Source: Saprospiraceae bacterium (GTDB lineage Bacteria > Bacteroidota > Bacteroidia > Chitinophagales > Saprospiraceae). Taken from it: a stretch of DNA of 63,396 nucleotides. The DNA lies in the NCBI GenBank assembly GCA_020631135.1, contig JAHDHU010000007.1, positions 1-63,396 on the forward strand, read 5' to 3'. Both the position numbers and the translations under genes were made by a program. Below the pieces are notes generated by a model. The model was not told where the DNA came from. It made no database searches and saw only the letters and a program-made list of their open reading frames with translations. Positions 45,338-54,402 of this stretch are shown here, one piece after another. Each line of letters starts with the position of its first letter. Within the stretch, counting starts at the first letter, position 1.

Positions 45338-45694
45338 ATGCGAAAAACTTCCAAGAAAACACATCATGTCTATGTTGTAGAATTGAGTAAAAGGATTTGG
45401 ACAGAAAACCACAAGTTTCGTGCTGCTAACCCTCACTATATGGGAATTAAAGAATGTCTTTATGTTGGCATGACAAGCGGTACTCCAGAAGAAAGATTCG
45501 AAAAACATAAAATAGGAGCTAAAAGCAAAAAGGGATATAAAATATCTTCTTACGTCGTTGAAAAGTATGGTCTTTACCTACGTCCGAGTTTGTACGAAAA
45601 TTTTAATCCATTGTCCTACACCGATGCCAAACTCATGGAAGAGCGATTAGCAAATACCCTAATTAAAGAAGGATATGCAGTTTGGTGGAATTGA
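45338..45694 (+). CDS. GIY-YIG-like nuclease-fold protein
   Basis: 118 residues. The N-terminal YVVEL (residues 12-16) and CLYVGMTSGTPEERFEKHKIG (about 40-60) occupy the places of the GIY and YIG strands and the Arg-bearing helix; a later Glu in AKLMEERLANTLIKEG could be the metal ligand. The first strand is unusually far from the second and the first motif is degenerate (YVV), so catalytic activity is uncertain. The substrate would be DNA if active. It could also be a fold-only relative. Confidence 0.6.
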   Translation: MRKTSKKTHHVYVVELSKRIWTENHKFRAANPHYMGIKECLYVGMTSGTPEERFEKHKIGAKSKKGYKISSYVVEKYGLYLRPSLYENFNPLSYTDAKLMEERLANTLIKEGYAVWWN

Positions 45695-45734
45695 TCTTTT
45701 GCATTCTTGATGTTCTTTTTGATAAATTTGATCA

Positions 45735-47216
45735 ATGTCAAATTTTAAATACAATTATGCTTTTGCTACTGGTCACCAAGTCACTTCGGAAGTTGCAGAA
45801 TTAATTCTTGCCGATGGGGGAAATGTATTTGATGCTACTGTAGCTTGTTATTTGGCATCTTTTATTTCTGAGCCAATGATGGCTTCTGCTGGAGCAGGTG
45901 GTTTTGCAAATATACTTTTGAAAGATGGGACAAATTTCATTTTAGATTTCTTCTGTGAAACGCCAAAAGTAAAATTGACACCTGCTATTTATAATGAGGT
46001 TTCTGTTGATTTTGGTGAAAGCACAGAATTATTTTATACGGGAGCAGCTTCTATGGCCGTGCCTGGAGCTATGGCAATGATATCTTTTTTGAGCAAGCAT
46101 TATTGTCGGATGCCTTTGGTGGAACTAGTAAAACCTGCCATCGATTTGGCAAGTAATGGTTTAATTTATACAAACTTTCAAGCTGAGGATACAAAACTAC
46201 TTGCTAATATCCTTCTACAATCTGAAGAAGGAAGAAGATTATTCACCCTTGGATCAAAACTGATTAAAGAAGGGGATCTTTTTAAACTAGCGCAATATGC
46301 AGATTTTTTAGAAAATTTTGCGAGAGAAAAATTTGATTGGTTTTATAAAGGTGAAATTGCTCAGTCCATCCACAAATATTCCGTGGAAAACGGAGGACAT
46401 ATACGATATCAGGATTTAGTAGATTATCAATTGAGGGTTAGAAGACCATATAATTTTGGTTTTAGATCCCGTGAAATTAGTGTGCCATCCCTTCCTAGTT
46501 TAGGAGGTGGTTTAATGAAAATATTTCTTGATCAATTTGAGGATTCAAGCTACGAGGTCTTGGAAAATCAACATTTTTTAGCCCTTCGTTCCGCATTCGC
46601 GAATGCGCAACCATATTTAGAAAATCCTAAGAAATTATTTGAACTTCTCAAGCTCATTGAGGACGATGAATTTAGTAATCGAATTGCAGGAGGAACCTCT
46701 CATTTTAACATAGTCGATAAATTTGGAAATGCGATTGCACTTTCTACTTCCATTGGGGAAGGCTGTGGGTTTTTTATTCCTAATACAGATATGCAAATGA
46801 ACAATATGTTGGGTGAACCAGGCTTAATGCCCTCTGGTCTGGGCTCCTGGTTAGAAGCAAAGAGATTAAATTCCATGATGTGCCCGACATTGGTATTTGA
46901 TGAGCAGAAAAAATTAGAACTCTTAATTGGTTCTGGTGGATCTTCTAGAATTCCATTTTCAATTGCTCAAGTTTTGATAAATAAATATCTATCTCAAAAG
47001 AATCTAAAGGATTCCATTTTAATGCCCAGGATGTTCGAATCATCCGATAAAATTTATCTCGAGCAAGGTTTTAATTTCGATAAAAATTCGATTGCTAAAG
47101 AAGTGGTAGAATGGAAGAATTTAAACATGCTTTTTGGTGGAACACATTGTATCGATTTGACTCAAAATCTTGCCTATGGAGATCCGAGAAGAGAAGGTCA
47201 CGCAAAACTGGTTTGA
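45735..47216 (+). CDS. Gamma-glutamyltranspeptidase family protein
   Basis: 493 residues. GGT motifs: SEVAELILADGGNVFDATVACYL, MMASAGAGGFANIL, ASMAVPGAMAMISFL; the autocatalytic site GGTSHFNIVDKFGNAIALST, in which the Thr of GGTSH is the nucleophile; and ELLIGSGGSSRIPFSIAQVL. Typical enzymes (about 550-580 residues) are exported; this protein is shorter and shows no signal peptide, so it may act in the cytoplasm, perhaps on glutathione-like or other gamma-glutamyl compounds. A perfect palindrome copy (46592) encodes AFANA. Separate -from the GIY-YIG-like gene by 40 bp. Confidence 0.87.
   Translation: MSNFKYNYAFATGHQVTSEVAELILADGGNVFDATVACYLASFISEPMMASAGAGGFANILLKDGTNFILDFFCETPKVKLTPAIYNEVSVDFGESTELFYTGAASMAVPGAMAMISFLSKHYCRMPLVELVKPAIDLASNGLIYTNFQAEDTKLLANILLQSEEGRRLFTLGSKLIKEGDLFKLAQYADFLENFAREKFDWFYKGEIAQSIHKYSVENGGHIRYQDLVDYQLRVRRPYNFGFRSREISVPSLPSLGGGLMKIFLDQFEDSSYEVLENQHFLALRSAFANAQPYLENPKKLFELLKLIEDDEFSNRIAGGTSHFNIVDKFGNAIALSTSIGEGCGFFIPNTDMQMNNMLGEPGLMPSGLGSWLEAKRLNSMMCPTLVFDEQKKLELLIGSGGSSRIPFSIAQVLINKYLSQKNLKDSILMPRMFESSDKIYLEQGFNFDKNSIAKEVVEWKNLNMLFGGTHCIDLTQNLAYGDPRREGHAKLV
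46592..46607. repeat. Dispersed palindrome CGCATTCGCGAATGCG, copy 3 (coding)
   Basis: Perfect 16-bp copy in the gamma-glutamyltranspeptidase-like gene, read as SAFANAQ in the same frame as the copy at 3764. Thus the same DNA word gives the same five residues in two unrelated proteins. Confidence 0.85.
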
Positions 47217-47232
47217 AGTGATTTATGAAACA

Positions 47233-47258
47233 AAAAAGGCCCGCAATAATTGCGAGCC
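47233..47258 (-). terminator. Terminator of the five-module surface protein
   Basis: Stem arms 47238-47246 and 47250-47258 (GGCCCGCAA / TTGCGAGCC, one mismatch), TAA loop. Read on the minus strand it is followed by six T (47237-47232). It lies 24 bp after the stop at 47283. Confidence 0.75.
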
Positions 47259-47282
47259 CTAAATAATTTCTAACAGAAAATT

Positions 47283-49070
47283 TTATTTAGCAATACTAAA
47301 TCTCTTTCCGATGAAGTAATCAGAATTAGAAATTTGTAATAGGTAGTTTCCACTAGGTAGTTCGCTAACATTTAGAGAACTAATTTGAGAAGAGTTTAGG
47401 TTCACATTCATAACACTCTTTCCTGACATATCGATTACCGTCATATTTACTTTTCCATTTAGCTCTATCGCATCTAAATTGATAAGCAATTTGTCACTAG
47501 TTGGATTTGGATAAACAGTTATAGAGGCAGGATCAATCAAATCCTGTGTATTGGATAATGGATCACCAAAAACGTATTCTCCAGTATCTGATCTAAAAGT
47601 TACACCATAAGTTCCGGCTACCGTTTGAATATTAGCACCATCCTGTGTTCCAGTTCCATTAGGAAAGTCTTCTGCTCCCCAATTGACAGCCCAGTCATCT
47701 TCTGCTCTAAATTTTATTCCAGAACTGGAATCCATTGGGTCAAAGTCCGTTAAAGTTGCCGAAGCCAAAGTCCACAAATTAAAATCTCCTGCATCTTTTT
47801 CCATATCAACGTCTACATCCCAATCTCCATTTGGTCCTGAAAGTCCAATCAAGCCAACAGTGCCATACTCAACTACTTCTGTAAATGTGTAATCACCATT
47901 GATAGAGTTTAGAGTAATTATATATTCTCCTGCTGTAACAGGAATGTTAGCACCATCAATAGTACCCGTACCAATTGGAAAGTCTCCTGAACCCCAGTTT
48001 ACCGGCCAATCATCTTCAGCTCTGAATTTTGCCTCTCCATCAGTTAGGTCCATCCTGATCGACCATAAGTGAGGATTGTTAGGATCTTTTTCCATATCTG
48101 TATCCGTGTCCCAAAGTCCAGGTGTAGCATCTCCAATAATACCAACTGTGGTAAATTCTTGGACTTCTGTAAACTTATATGCTCCTGTGGTTGAATTAAA
48201 TTCTACAAAGTAATCACCTGCAGCAGGTACCGGAATATCTCCACCTCCTGGTAAAGCAATACCTGAAGGCCAAATCGTATCTCCCCAGTTGTCAGCCCAG
48301 TCATCATCTGCTCTAAATTTACAAGCGCCTTCAACTAGGTCAATTCGCATTCTCCAATCCTCCACAGAACCTGGTCTAAGCATCATATTGGTATCTACAT
48401 CCCATCCACCTGGTGTAGCATCACCGATTAAGCCGATACTCGCGAAAGTATTGTCTTGATCAAATAAGTATTCTCCAGATGAGCTATCTAATGTAATGAA
48501 GTACGTGCCATCAACTGGAATTGGAATATCAGCTCCATCTTGTTCGCCTATACCGGCAGGAAAATCAGCAGATCCCCAATTAGTGGCCCAGTCATCTGCA
48601 AATCTAAATTTTGCATTTCCCGCGACTAAATCCATTTCGATAAAGAACTTGTTTGGATCAGTTTGATCTTTGTACATATCAGTGTCTGCATCCCAAAGAC
48701 CAGGCGTGGCATCACCAATAATTCCAATGTCACTATCTACATCGAAATTATATTCTCCAGTAGCAGAATTAAAAGTAATCAAGTAATCACCTGCAAATAC
48801 AGGAATATCAGCTCCATCTTGTTCACCTATACCGGCAGGAAAATCAGCAGATCCCCAATTTACAACCCAATCATCATCTTGTCTAAACTTAGCAGCACCG
48901 TCAAAAAGTGTCATTGATATAGTCCATATATCTGGGTTCATTGGATCTTGTGTCAAATCCGTATCCGTGTCCCAAGCACCAGGCGTGGCGGAGCCTATAA
49001 TTCCAATGGATTGTCCAATCAGAAAATTGGAAGAAGCCAAAAGAAAGGCAAAAAGTAAAATTTTTTTCAT
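47283..49070 (-). CDS. T9SS-exported protein of five SusE/SusF-like carbohydrate-binding modules
   Basis: 595 residues: signal peptide (MKKILLFAFLLASSNFLIGQ), then five tandem modules of about 95 residues, each beginning with IGxIGDATPGxWDxDTDM, with FRADDDW and NWGxxDFP in the middle and GxYxITxxSxxGEYxF at the end. This is the pattern of the SusE/SusF starch-binding domains (the conserved Trp residues are the usual glucan-stacking residues, here inferred). The last about 80 residues (VYPNPTSDKLLINL ... LPSGNYLLQISNS) are a type A T9SS sorting domain. Whereas SusE/F are lipoproteins, this one reaches the surface by T9SS. Module 3 has a Cys in place of the usual Phe/Ala (GACKFR). Divergent from susC, so likely co-regulated. 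Confidence 0.85.
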   Translation of the reverse strand: MKKILLFAFLLASSNFLIGQSIGIIGSATPGAWDTDTDLTQDPMNPDIWTISMTLFDGAAKFRQDDDWVVNWGSADFPAGIGEQDGADIPVFAGDYLITFNSATGEYNFDVDSDIGIIGDATPGLWDADTDMYKDQTDPNKFFIEMDLVAGNAKFRFADDWATNWGSADFPAGIGEQDGADIPIPVDGTYFITLDSSSGEYLFDQDNTFASIGLIGDATPGGWDVDTNMMLRPGSVEDWRMRIDLVEGACKFRADDDWADNWGDTIWPSGIALPGGGDIPVPAAGDYFVEFNSTTGAYKFTEVQEFTTVGIIGDATPGLWDTDTDMEKDPNNPHLWSIRMDLTDGEAKFRAEDDWPVNWGSGDFPIGTGTIDGANIPVTAGEYIITLNSINGDYTFTEVVEYGTVGLIGLSGPNGDWDVDVDMEKDAGDFNLWTLASATLTDFDPMDSSSGIKFRAEDDWAVNWGAEDFPNGTGTQDGANIQTVAGTYGVTFRSDTGEYVFGDPLSNTQDLIDPASITVYPNPTSDKLLINLDAIELNGKVNMTVIDMSGKSVMNVNLNSSQISSLNVSELPSGNYLLQISNSDYFIGKRFSIAK

Positions 49071-49251
49071 TTAGCAATAATTTAATTTTTCAAGAATTTA
49101 TTTTTTGAAGATTTCAACTCTAGCTAATAAAATTCACTAATAAATACTAGCTTAGTGTTAATATGACACAATATACATTATTTTGTCATCGAAATGTAAG
49201 GCAAACATTATTTTTAAGGATTGCCAGAAAAACGATAAAGCTTATAAAACT
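49071..49251. other. Divergent control region of the glucan locus
   Basis: 181 bp between the five-module protein and susC. It is AT-rich and must carry promoters in both directions. I see a TATTTTG sequence near 49180 that may be a -7 element toward susC; no clear operator palindrome. Confidence 0.4.
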
Positions 49252-52180
49252 ATGAAGATCAACTTAATAAAGATCTTGAGTGTGATAGTGATTCTTTTAT
49301 TTTCTGTTTTAGAATCGCGAGCACAAAAGAAAATTAAAGGAACCGTTTTAGATAAGTCCACTCTGGAACCACTCATAGGGGCTAATGTACTCATCACTGG
49401 AAGTTCTAATGGGACGGTAACAGATTTTGATGGAAATTTTACTCTACAAATAACAGACACCGATGAATCTCTCACTATAAGTTATACAGGGTATACCGAA
49501 GCATTGGTGCCATTAACAAATGAACGAGCATATAATGTTTTATTATCTAGTGGTGAACTTTTAGAGCAAGTTGTGGTGATTGGATATGGAACGATCAAGC
49601 GAGAAGATGCTACAGGTTCTATCCAATCAGTAAGCTCCAAAGATTTTAACAGAGGAGCACTTACAGGTCCACAAGAGTTACTTTCTGGAAAAGTGGCAGG
49701 CGTAGCCATTACCTCTTCTGGAGATCCCGGAGGTGGGTCCAAAATCAGAATTAGGGGTGAATCTTCGTTAAATGCAAATAATGATCCATTGATTGTTGTC
49801 GACGGTATCCCACTAGAAGGGGGAGATATTGATGGAAATAGAAATCCATTGGATATTGTCAACCCTAATGAGATCGAAACCTTCACGGTTTTAAAAGATG
49901 CTTCTGCTACAGCCATATATGGTAATAGAGCGGCTGGAGGTGTGATTCTGATCACCACCAAAAAAGGTAAATCGAGTAAAAAATTATCAATAGGTTATGC
50001 AGGTAATGTGAGTAGGGGAGAGATAAGCAATAAGGTTGATGTACTCACTAGAGACGAATATATTGCCGCCATTGATTCTTTTTTCTCGGATCGAGATCTG
50101 GCAAAAGCGAACCTAGGTATGGCTGATACAGATTGGCAAGATCAAATTTATCAAAAGGCCTTTGGTCATGAGCACAATCTTAATTTCTCTGGAGGATTAG
50201 AAAACCTACCATATCGATTGTCTTTAGGATATCTAAATAAAGATGGTGTGCTATTAAGTGATAATTATCAAAGAAATTCCTTAGGCTTAAATATAAATCC
50301 TGGCTATTTAGATAATAGACTGCAGTTAAATTTGGGTGTCAAAGGATCCTAAGAATCGATTTGCTGATCGTGGTGCCATTGGAGGTGCACTTAGTTTTGA
50401 TCCGACTCAAGATCCATTTGATTCTGAAAGTCCTTATGAAGGATATACTACATGGGTGGATGGCAATGGAAACCCTGAATTCATAGCTCCAACTAATCCA
50501 TTGGCACTCTTAGATTTAAAAGAAGATCGATCTAATGTAAATCGAGTACTACTCAGCGCAAGTGCAGATTATAGATTTGCGAAACTGCCTGAACTAAGAG
50601 CAAATCTAAATTTGGCCAATGAAAGAACTAACTCTACGGGTACAGTCATCATCAATCCAAATGCAGCATTTAATTTCGATCCTTTGACTGGAGGAGGCAC
50701 GAATAACAGATATGATCAAATTAAGTCAAATGATCTACTCGAGTTTTATTTAAATTATAAAAAGGAATTAAAGAAAAATGGCATTGATTTGATGGCTGGA
50801 TATTCTTGGCAACATTTTAAAGAGGAAAGTAGCTTTAAAAATAGCGATACAGCAGGTACACCATCCGAAACTCAAGAAGGACAAGATGCAAGCGAACTTT
50901 ATTTGCTTTCGATGTTTGGGAGGTTAAATTATAGTTACAATGACAAGTATTTGTTGACCTTTAGTTTGAGACGAGATGGCACAAGTCGCTTTTCTCCAGA
51001 CAATAGATGGGGTATCTTTCCTGCCGCTGCTTTGGCAATAAAATTAATTGAGAATGAAAAAGAAACCTTAAACGGTTTAAAGCTTAGGGTCGGTTGGGGA
51101 ATAACTGGACAAGAGAATATTGGAAATAGATATGCGTATCTCCCTCAATATACTTATGGCTTCGAAAATGCTCAATATCAATTTGGAGATCAATTTATTC
51201 AGACTTTACGTCCAGAAGGTTATGATGCCAACATCAAGTGGGAAGAAACAACAACTATTAATGCAGGTTTAGACTTTTCTATCATAAAAAATCGACTTTC
51301 AGGAAGTATTGATATATATCAAAGAGACACGAAAGATCTTCTAAATAGGATTCCCGTTCCTGCAGGTACAAATTTGACAAATTTTATCACTACTAATGTA
51401 GGTGATATGCGTAACCAAGGGATAGAATTATCTCTGAACCTAACACCAATTAGAACAACAAAAATGGCTTGGGACATCGCCTTTAACGTCGCTCACAATA
51501 CGAATGAAATTACAAAATTGACTGCCACAGATGATCCAGAATATCAAGGCATTCTAGTTGGTGGAATTTCAGGAGGAGTAGGATCAAACATTCAGATTCA
51601 TAGTGTAGGATTTGCTCCTTATAGTTTTTACGTCAAAGAGCAGGTTTACGACGAAAACGGATTAATCAGTGAGGGTGAATTTGTTGATTTAAATGGAGAT
51701 GGTATAGATAATGATTTTTATAGGCTTCACAATCCGGCACCTAATTATTCTTTCGGATTCTCAAGTAACTTCAATTATCAAAATTTTGGAATATCAATAG
51801 GTGCTAGAGCCTTGACTGGAAATCATGTATACAATAACGTACAGACAGATATGGGTTACATTAACCGAATGGTTACAAGTACAGATGTTTTATGGAATGT
51901 CAATCAGTCTGCAATTGATCTAAATGTTTTAGATCAAGGAAACTTAACGTTTAGTGATCAATTTATTTATGACGCTTCATTTTTACGAGTAGACCACATA
52001 ACCTTAAATTACAATCTTCGATCCTTGTTGAAAAGAAGATCTGGCCTTTCATTTACAGTTCAAAATCCATTGCTAGTGACAAATTATAAAGGACTCGATC
52101 CAGAAACTGACAACGGAATCGATAATAATGTTTACCCAAGACCTAGAACATTTGTGCTGGGTTGGAATGTTCAATTTTAA
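49252..52180 (+). pseudogene. susC: SusC-like TonB-dependent outer-membrane transporter, split by a frameshift
   Basis: The complete product would be about 976 residues, the normal SusC size. Part 1 (49252-50352): signal peptide, CarboxypepD-reg-like domain (IKGTVLDKSTLEPLIGANV), plug (LLEQVVVIGYGTIKREDATGSIQSV; VDGIPLEGGDIDGNRNPLDIVNP; SATAIYGNRAAGGVILITTKKG), then stops at TAA 50350-50352. Part 2 (to 52180) is the barrel from KNRFADRGAIGGALSFDPTQDP to RTFVLGWNVQF. Skipping one base at 50350 joins ...VKGS to KNRFAD exactly as in SusC relatives. This is a mutation, an assembly error, or, less likely, +1 frameshifting. It imports oligosaccharides with SusD. susD starts 13 bp downstream. Confidence 0.88.
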
Positions 52181-52193
52181 AACAAGAGAAATC

Positions 52194-54377
52194 ATGATAA
52201 ATAAAAATATAAAGAACTTCTTTTTAGGATTTGTGTGTTTGTTCAGTTTGGCATCTTGTTTTTCTGATCTCGATACTACTCCTATAGATGAGGATGTAGT
52301 CACCTCCGAGTTGGTGTTTGAAAATACTGATTCATATGAACAAGTATTAGCTAAGCTCTATTCTGGATTGGCTGTTTCTGGACAGCAAGGTCCTGCAGGG
52401 CAAGCCGATATAGAAGGAATAGATGAAGGCTTTGGTCAGTATTTAAGAGCGCTTTGGTACCACCAAGAATTTCCTACAGACGAAGCACTTGTAGGCTGGA
52501 ATGATCAAACAATCGGAGATTTTCACGATCAAGATTGGTCAGCAACTGATGGTTTTATTTTTGCTTTTTACAGCCGAATATTTTATCAGATTTCAGCTTG
52601 TAATGAATTTTTAAGGGAGACCACTTCGGAAAAGCTATCCGAAAGAGGCCATGAAAGTGTAGCCAATGAGATAGAAGCATATCGACAAGAAGCTAGATTC
52701 TTACGCGCCTTGAGTTATTGGCATGCACTTGATCATTTTAGAAATGTACCTTTTGTAACCGAAGAAGATGCGGTTGGTCAATTTTTTCCAAATCAAATTC
52801 AGGGAAATGATCTTTTCGATTATCTCGAAGGAGAATTGCTTGAAATAGAAAACACGATCGCTCCGGTAAGATCAAATGCTTATGCTCGAGCTGATCAAGG
52901 TGCCGTTTGGGCGCTTTTAGCAAAGTTGTACATGAACGCGGAAGTTTATACCGGAGTTTCGAAATGGAACGAATGTCTAGAATATTGTAATAATTTGATC
53001 AACGCAGGATATCAATTGGATGAAGAATATGAACATTTATTCTTGGCAGATAATCATAATTCTAACGAAATAATTTTCCCAATTGCCTTTGATGGAGTTA
53101 ATACTCGAACTTGGGGTGGTATGACGTTTATCATACGTGCCGCGATTGGCGGATTGATGGATCCACTCGATTCCGGGGTTTCCGGTGGCTGGGGAGGTGT
53201 TCGGACGACAAAACAATTGGTCAATAATTTTGGAGATATTGGTGGTGTTATTATAACGCCTTCAATGGGGAATACGGTCCAATATCCTAAAATCTACACG
53301 CCTGGATCATTCCAAGGATATGATTACAGTGATACAAACAATGCATTGTCCTCGGTTGATTCTGACATGAGGTATGAAGGTTACAAATATTTTCCTGACC
53401 CAAATGGGACCTTTAGGATTGCAACCATTCCGTCGGAATCCGCTCCTTATTTTGGAGACAACGATGGTGACGGAACCCTAGAACAATTTGGAGATGACAT
53501 CTTAGTTGCAGAACCAGGATTATATAAAATCAATGTTGATTTAAATGACGATACCTATACACTTGAAAAAACTGAGTGGGGAGTTATAGGGGATGCCATT
53601 GGTAGCTGGGATACAGATGTCGATATGACATGGGACGCCGATTTAGGAGCGTTGGTTGCGAATATCACTGCCGTGGAAGGAGAGTTTAAGTTTCGTGCAA
53701 ATGATTCATGGGATTTAGAATTAGGTGACAACGGAGCGGATTCAGTTTTGGAGTATGGAGGTGCTAATATTTCAATTCCTCAAGGAGATTATGAGGTAAT
53801 TTTATTTATAAATCGACCAGATTATTCTTTGCAAGTGAGACTTACGAGCTTCGACAGAAGGCCATTCTTCTTTAGTGATGGACAGAGCCTAGAAATCGAA
53901 GATATTGCTCAATTTACAAACGGGTATGCGGTAAATAAATTTAAAAATATCACTTCCGCTGGACTGATAGGATCTGATACTGATTTTCCGGACACCGATT
54001 TTCCTTTATTTAGATTGGCCGACTTCAGATTAATGGCGGCAGAAGCCATCCTTAGATCTGGAGGTAGTGCTTCCGAGGCTGCTGATCATTTTAATGCGGT
54101 TAGAGAGAGAGCTTACAAAGGTACGGCTGGTAATGTCACTGCTGCTGCGCTAAATTTGGATCTTATTTTAGAAGAAAGAGCTAGAGAGCTTTATTGGGAG
54201 TGTCATAGAAGAACAGATTTGGTCCGTTTTGGACAGTTCACTGACGGAGAATATGTATGGGCATGGAAAGGGGGCGTGATGGAAGGTCAATCTGTTCCGT
54301 CATTTAGAGACATTTATCCGATCCCTGCAGCAGATATTGGAGCAAATCCAAATTTGGATCAGAACGATGGATATTAA
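52194..54377 (+). CDS. susD: SusD-like glycan-binding lipoprotein with an embedded SusE/F-like module
   Basis: 727 residues from ATG 52194 (MINKNIKNFFLGFVCLFSLASC, lipobox LASC; an upstream in-frame ATG at 52128 lies in susC). SusD features: TPR-like helices (YEQVLAKLYSGLAVSG, QEARFLRALSYWHALDHFRNVPF, GAVWALLAKLYMNAEVY), and the C-terminal LILEERARELYWECHRRTDLVRFG and PSFRDIYPIP. Between residues about 420 and 550 sits an insertion resembling one and a third SusE/F modules (end of one: GDDILVAEPGLYKINVDLND; complete one: EWGVIGDAIGSWDTDVDM ... FKFRANDSW ... ISIPQGDYEV). This explains the length (usual 500-580). It caps SusC at the cell surface. Confidence 0.9.
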   Translation: MINKNIKNFFLGFVCLFSLASCFSDLDTTPIDEDVVTSELVFENTDSYEQVLAKLYSGLAVSGQQGPAGQADIEGIDEGFGQYLRALWYHQEFPTDEALVGWNDQTIGDFHDQDWSATDGFIFAFYSRIFYQISACNEFLRETTSEKLSERGHESVANEIEAYRQEARFLRALSYWHALDHFRNVPFVTEEDAVGQFFPNQIQGNDLFDYLEGELLEIENTIAPVRSNAYARADQGAVWALLAKLYMNAEVYTGVSKWNECLEYCNNLINAGYQLDEEYEHLFLADNHNSNEIIFPIAFDGVNTRTWGGMTFIIRAAIGGLMDPLDSGVSGGWGGVRTTKQLVNNFGDIGGVIITPSMGNTVQYPKIYTPGSFQGYDYSDTNNALSSVDSDMRYEGYKYFPDPNGTFRIATIPSESAPYFGDNDGDGTLEQFGDDILVAEPGLYKINVDLNDDTYTLEKTEWGVIGDAIGSWDTDVDMTWDADLGALVANITAVEGEFKFRANDSWDLELGDNGADSVLEYGGANISIPQGDYEVILFINRPDYSLQVRLTSFDRRPFFFSDGQSLEIEDIAQFTNGYAVNKFKNITSAGLIGSDTDFPDTDFPLFRLADFRLMAAEAILRSGGSASEAADHFNAVRERAYKGTAGNVTAAALNLDLILEERARELYWECHRRTDLVRFGQFTDGEYVWAWKGGVMEGQSVPSFRDIYPIPAADIGANPNLDQNDGY

Positions 54378-54402
54378 TTTTTAAAGGCTAAATACCACCA
54401 TA

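Noticed and set aside
49482-49961. 159-codon open frame on the minus strand within susC
   Set aside because: Antisense to the conserved plug domain, Pro/Ser-rich low-complexity translation, no start context.
50331-50360. Programmed +1 frameshift in susC as the normal way to make the protein
   Set aside because: The site (GGA TCC TAA G) does not resemble known slippery signals such as the prfB site, and no stimulatory structure is seen; mutation or sequencing error is simpler.
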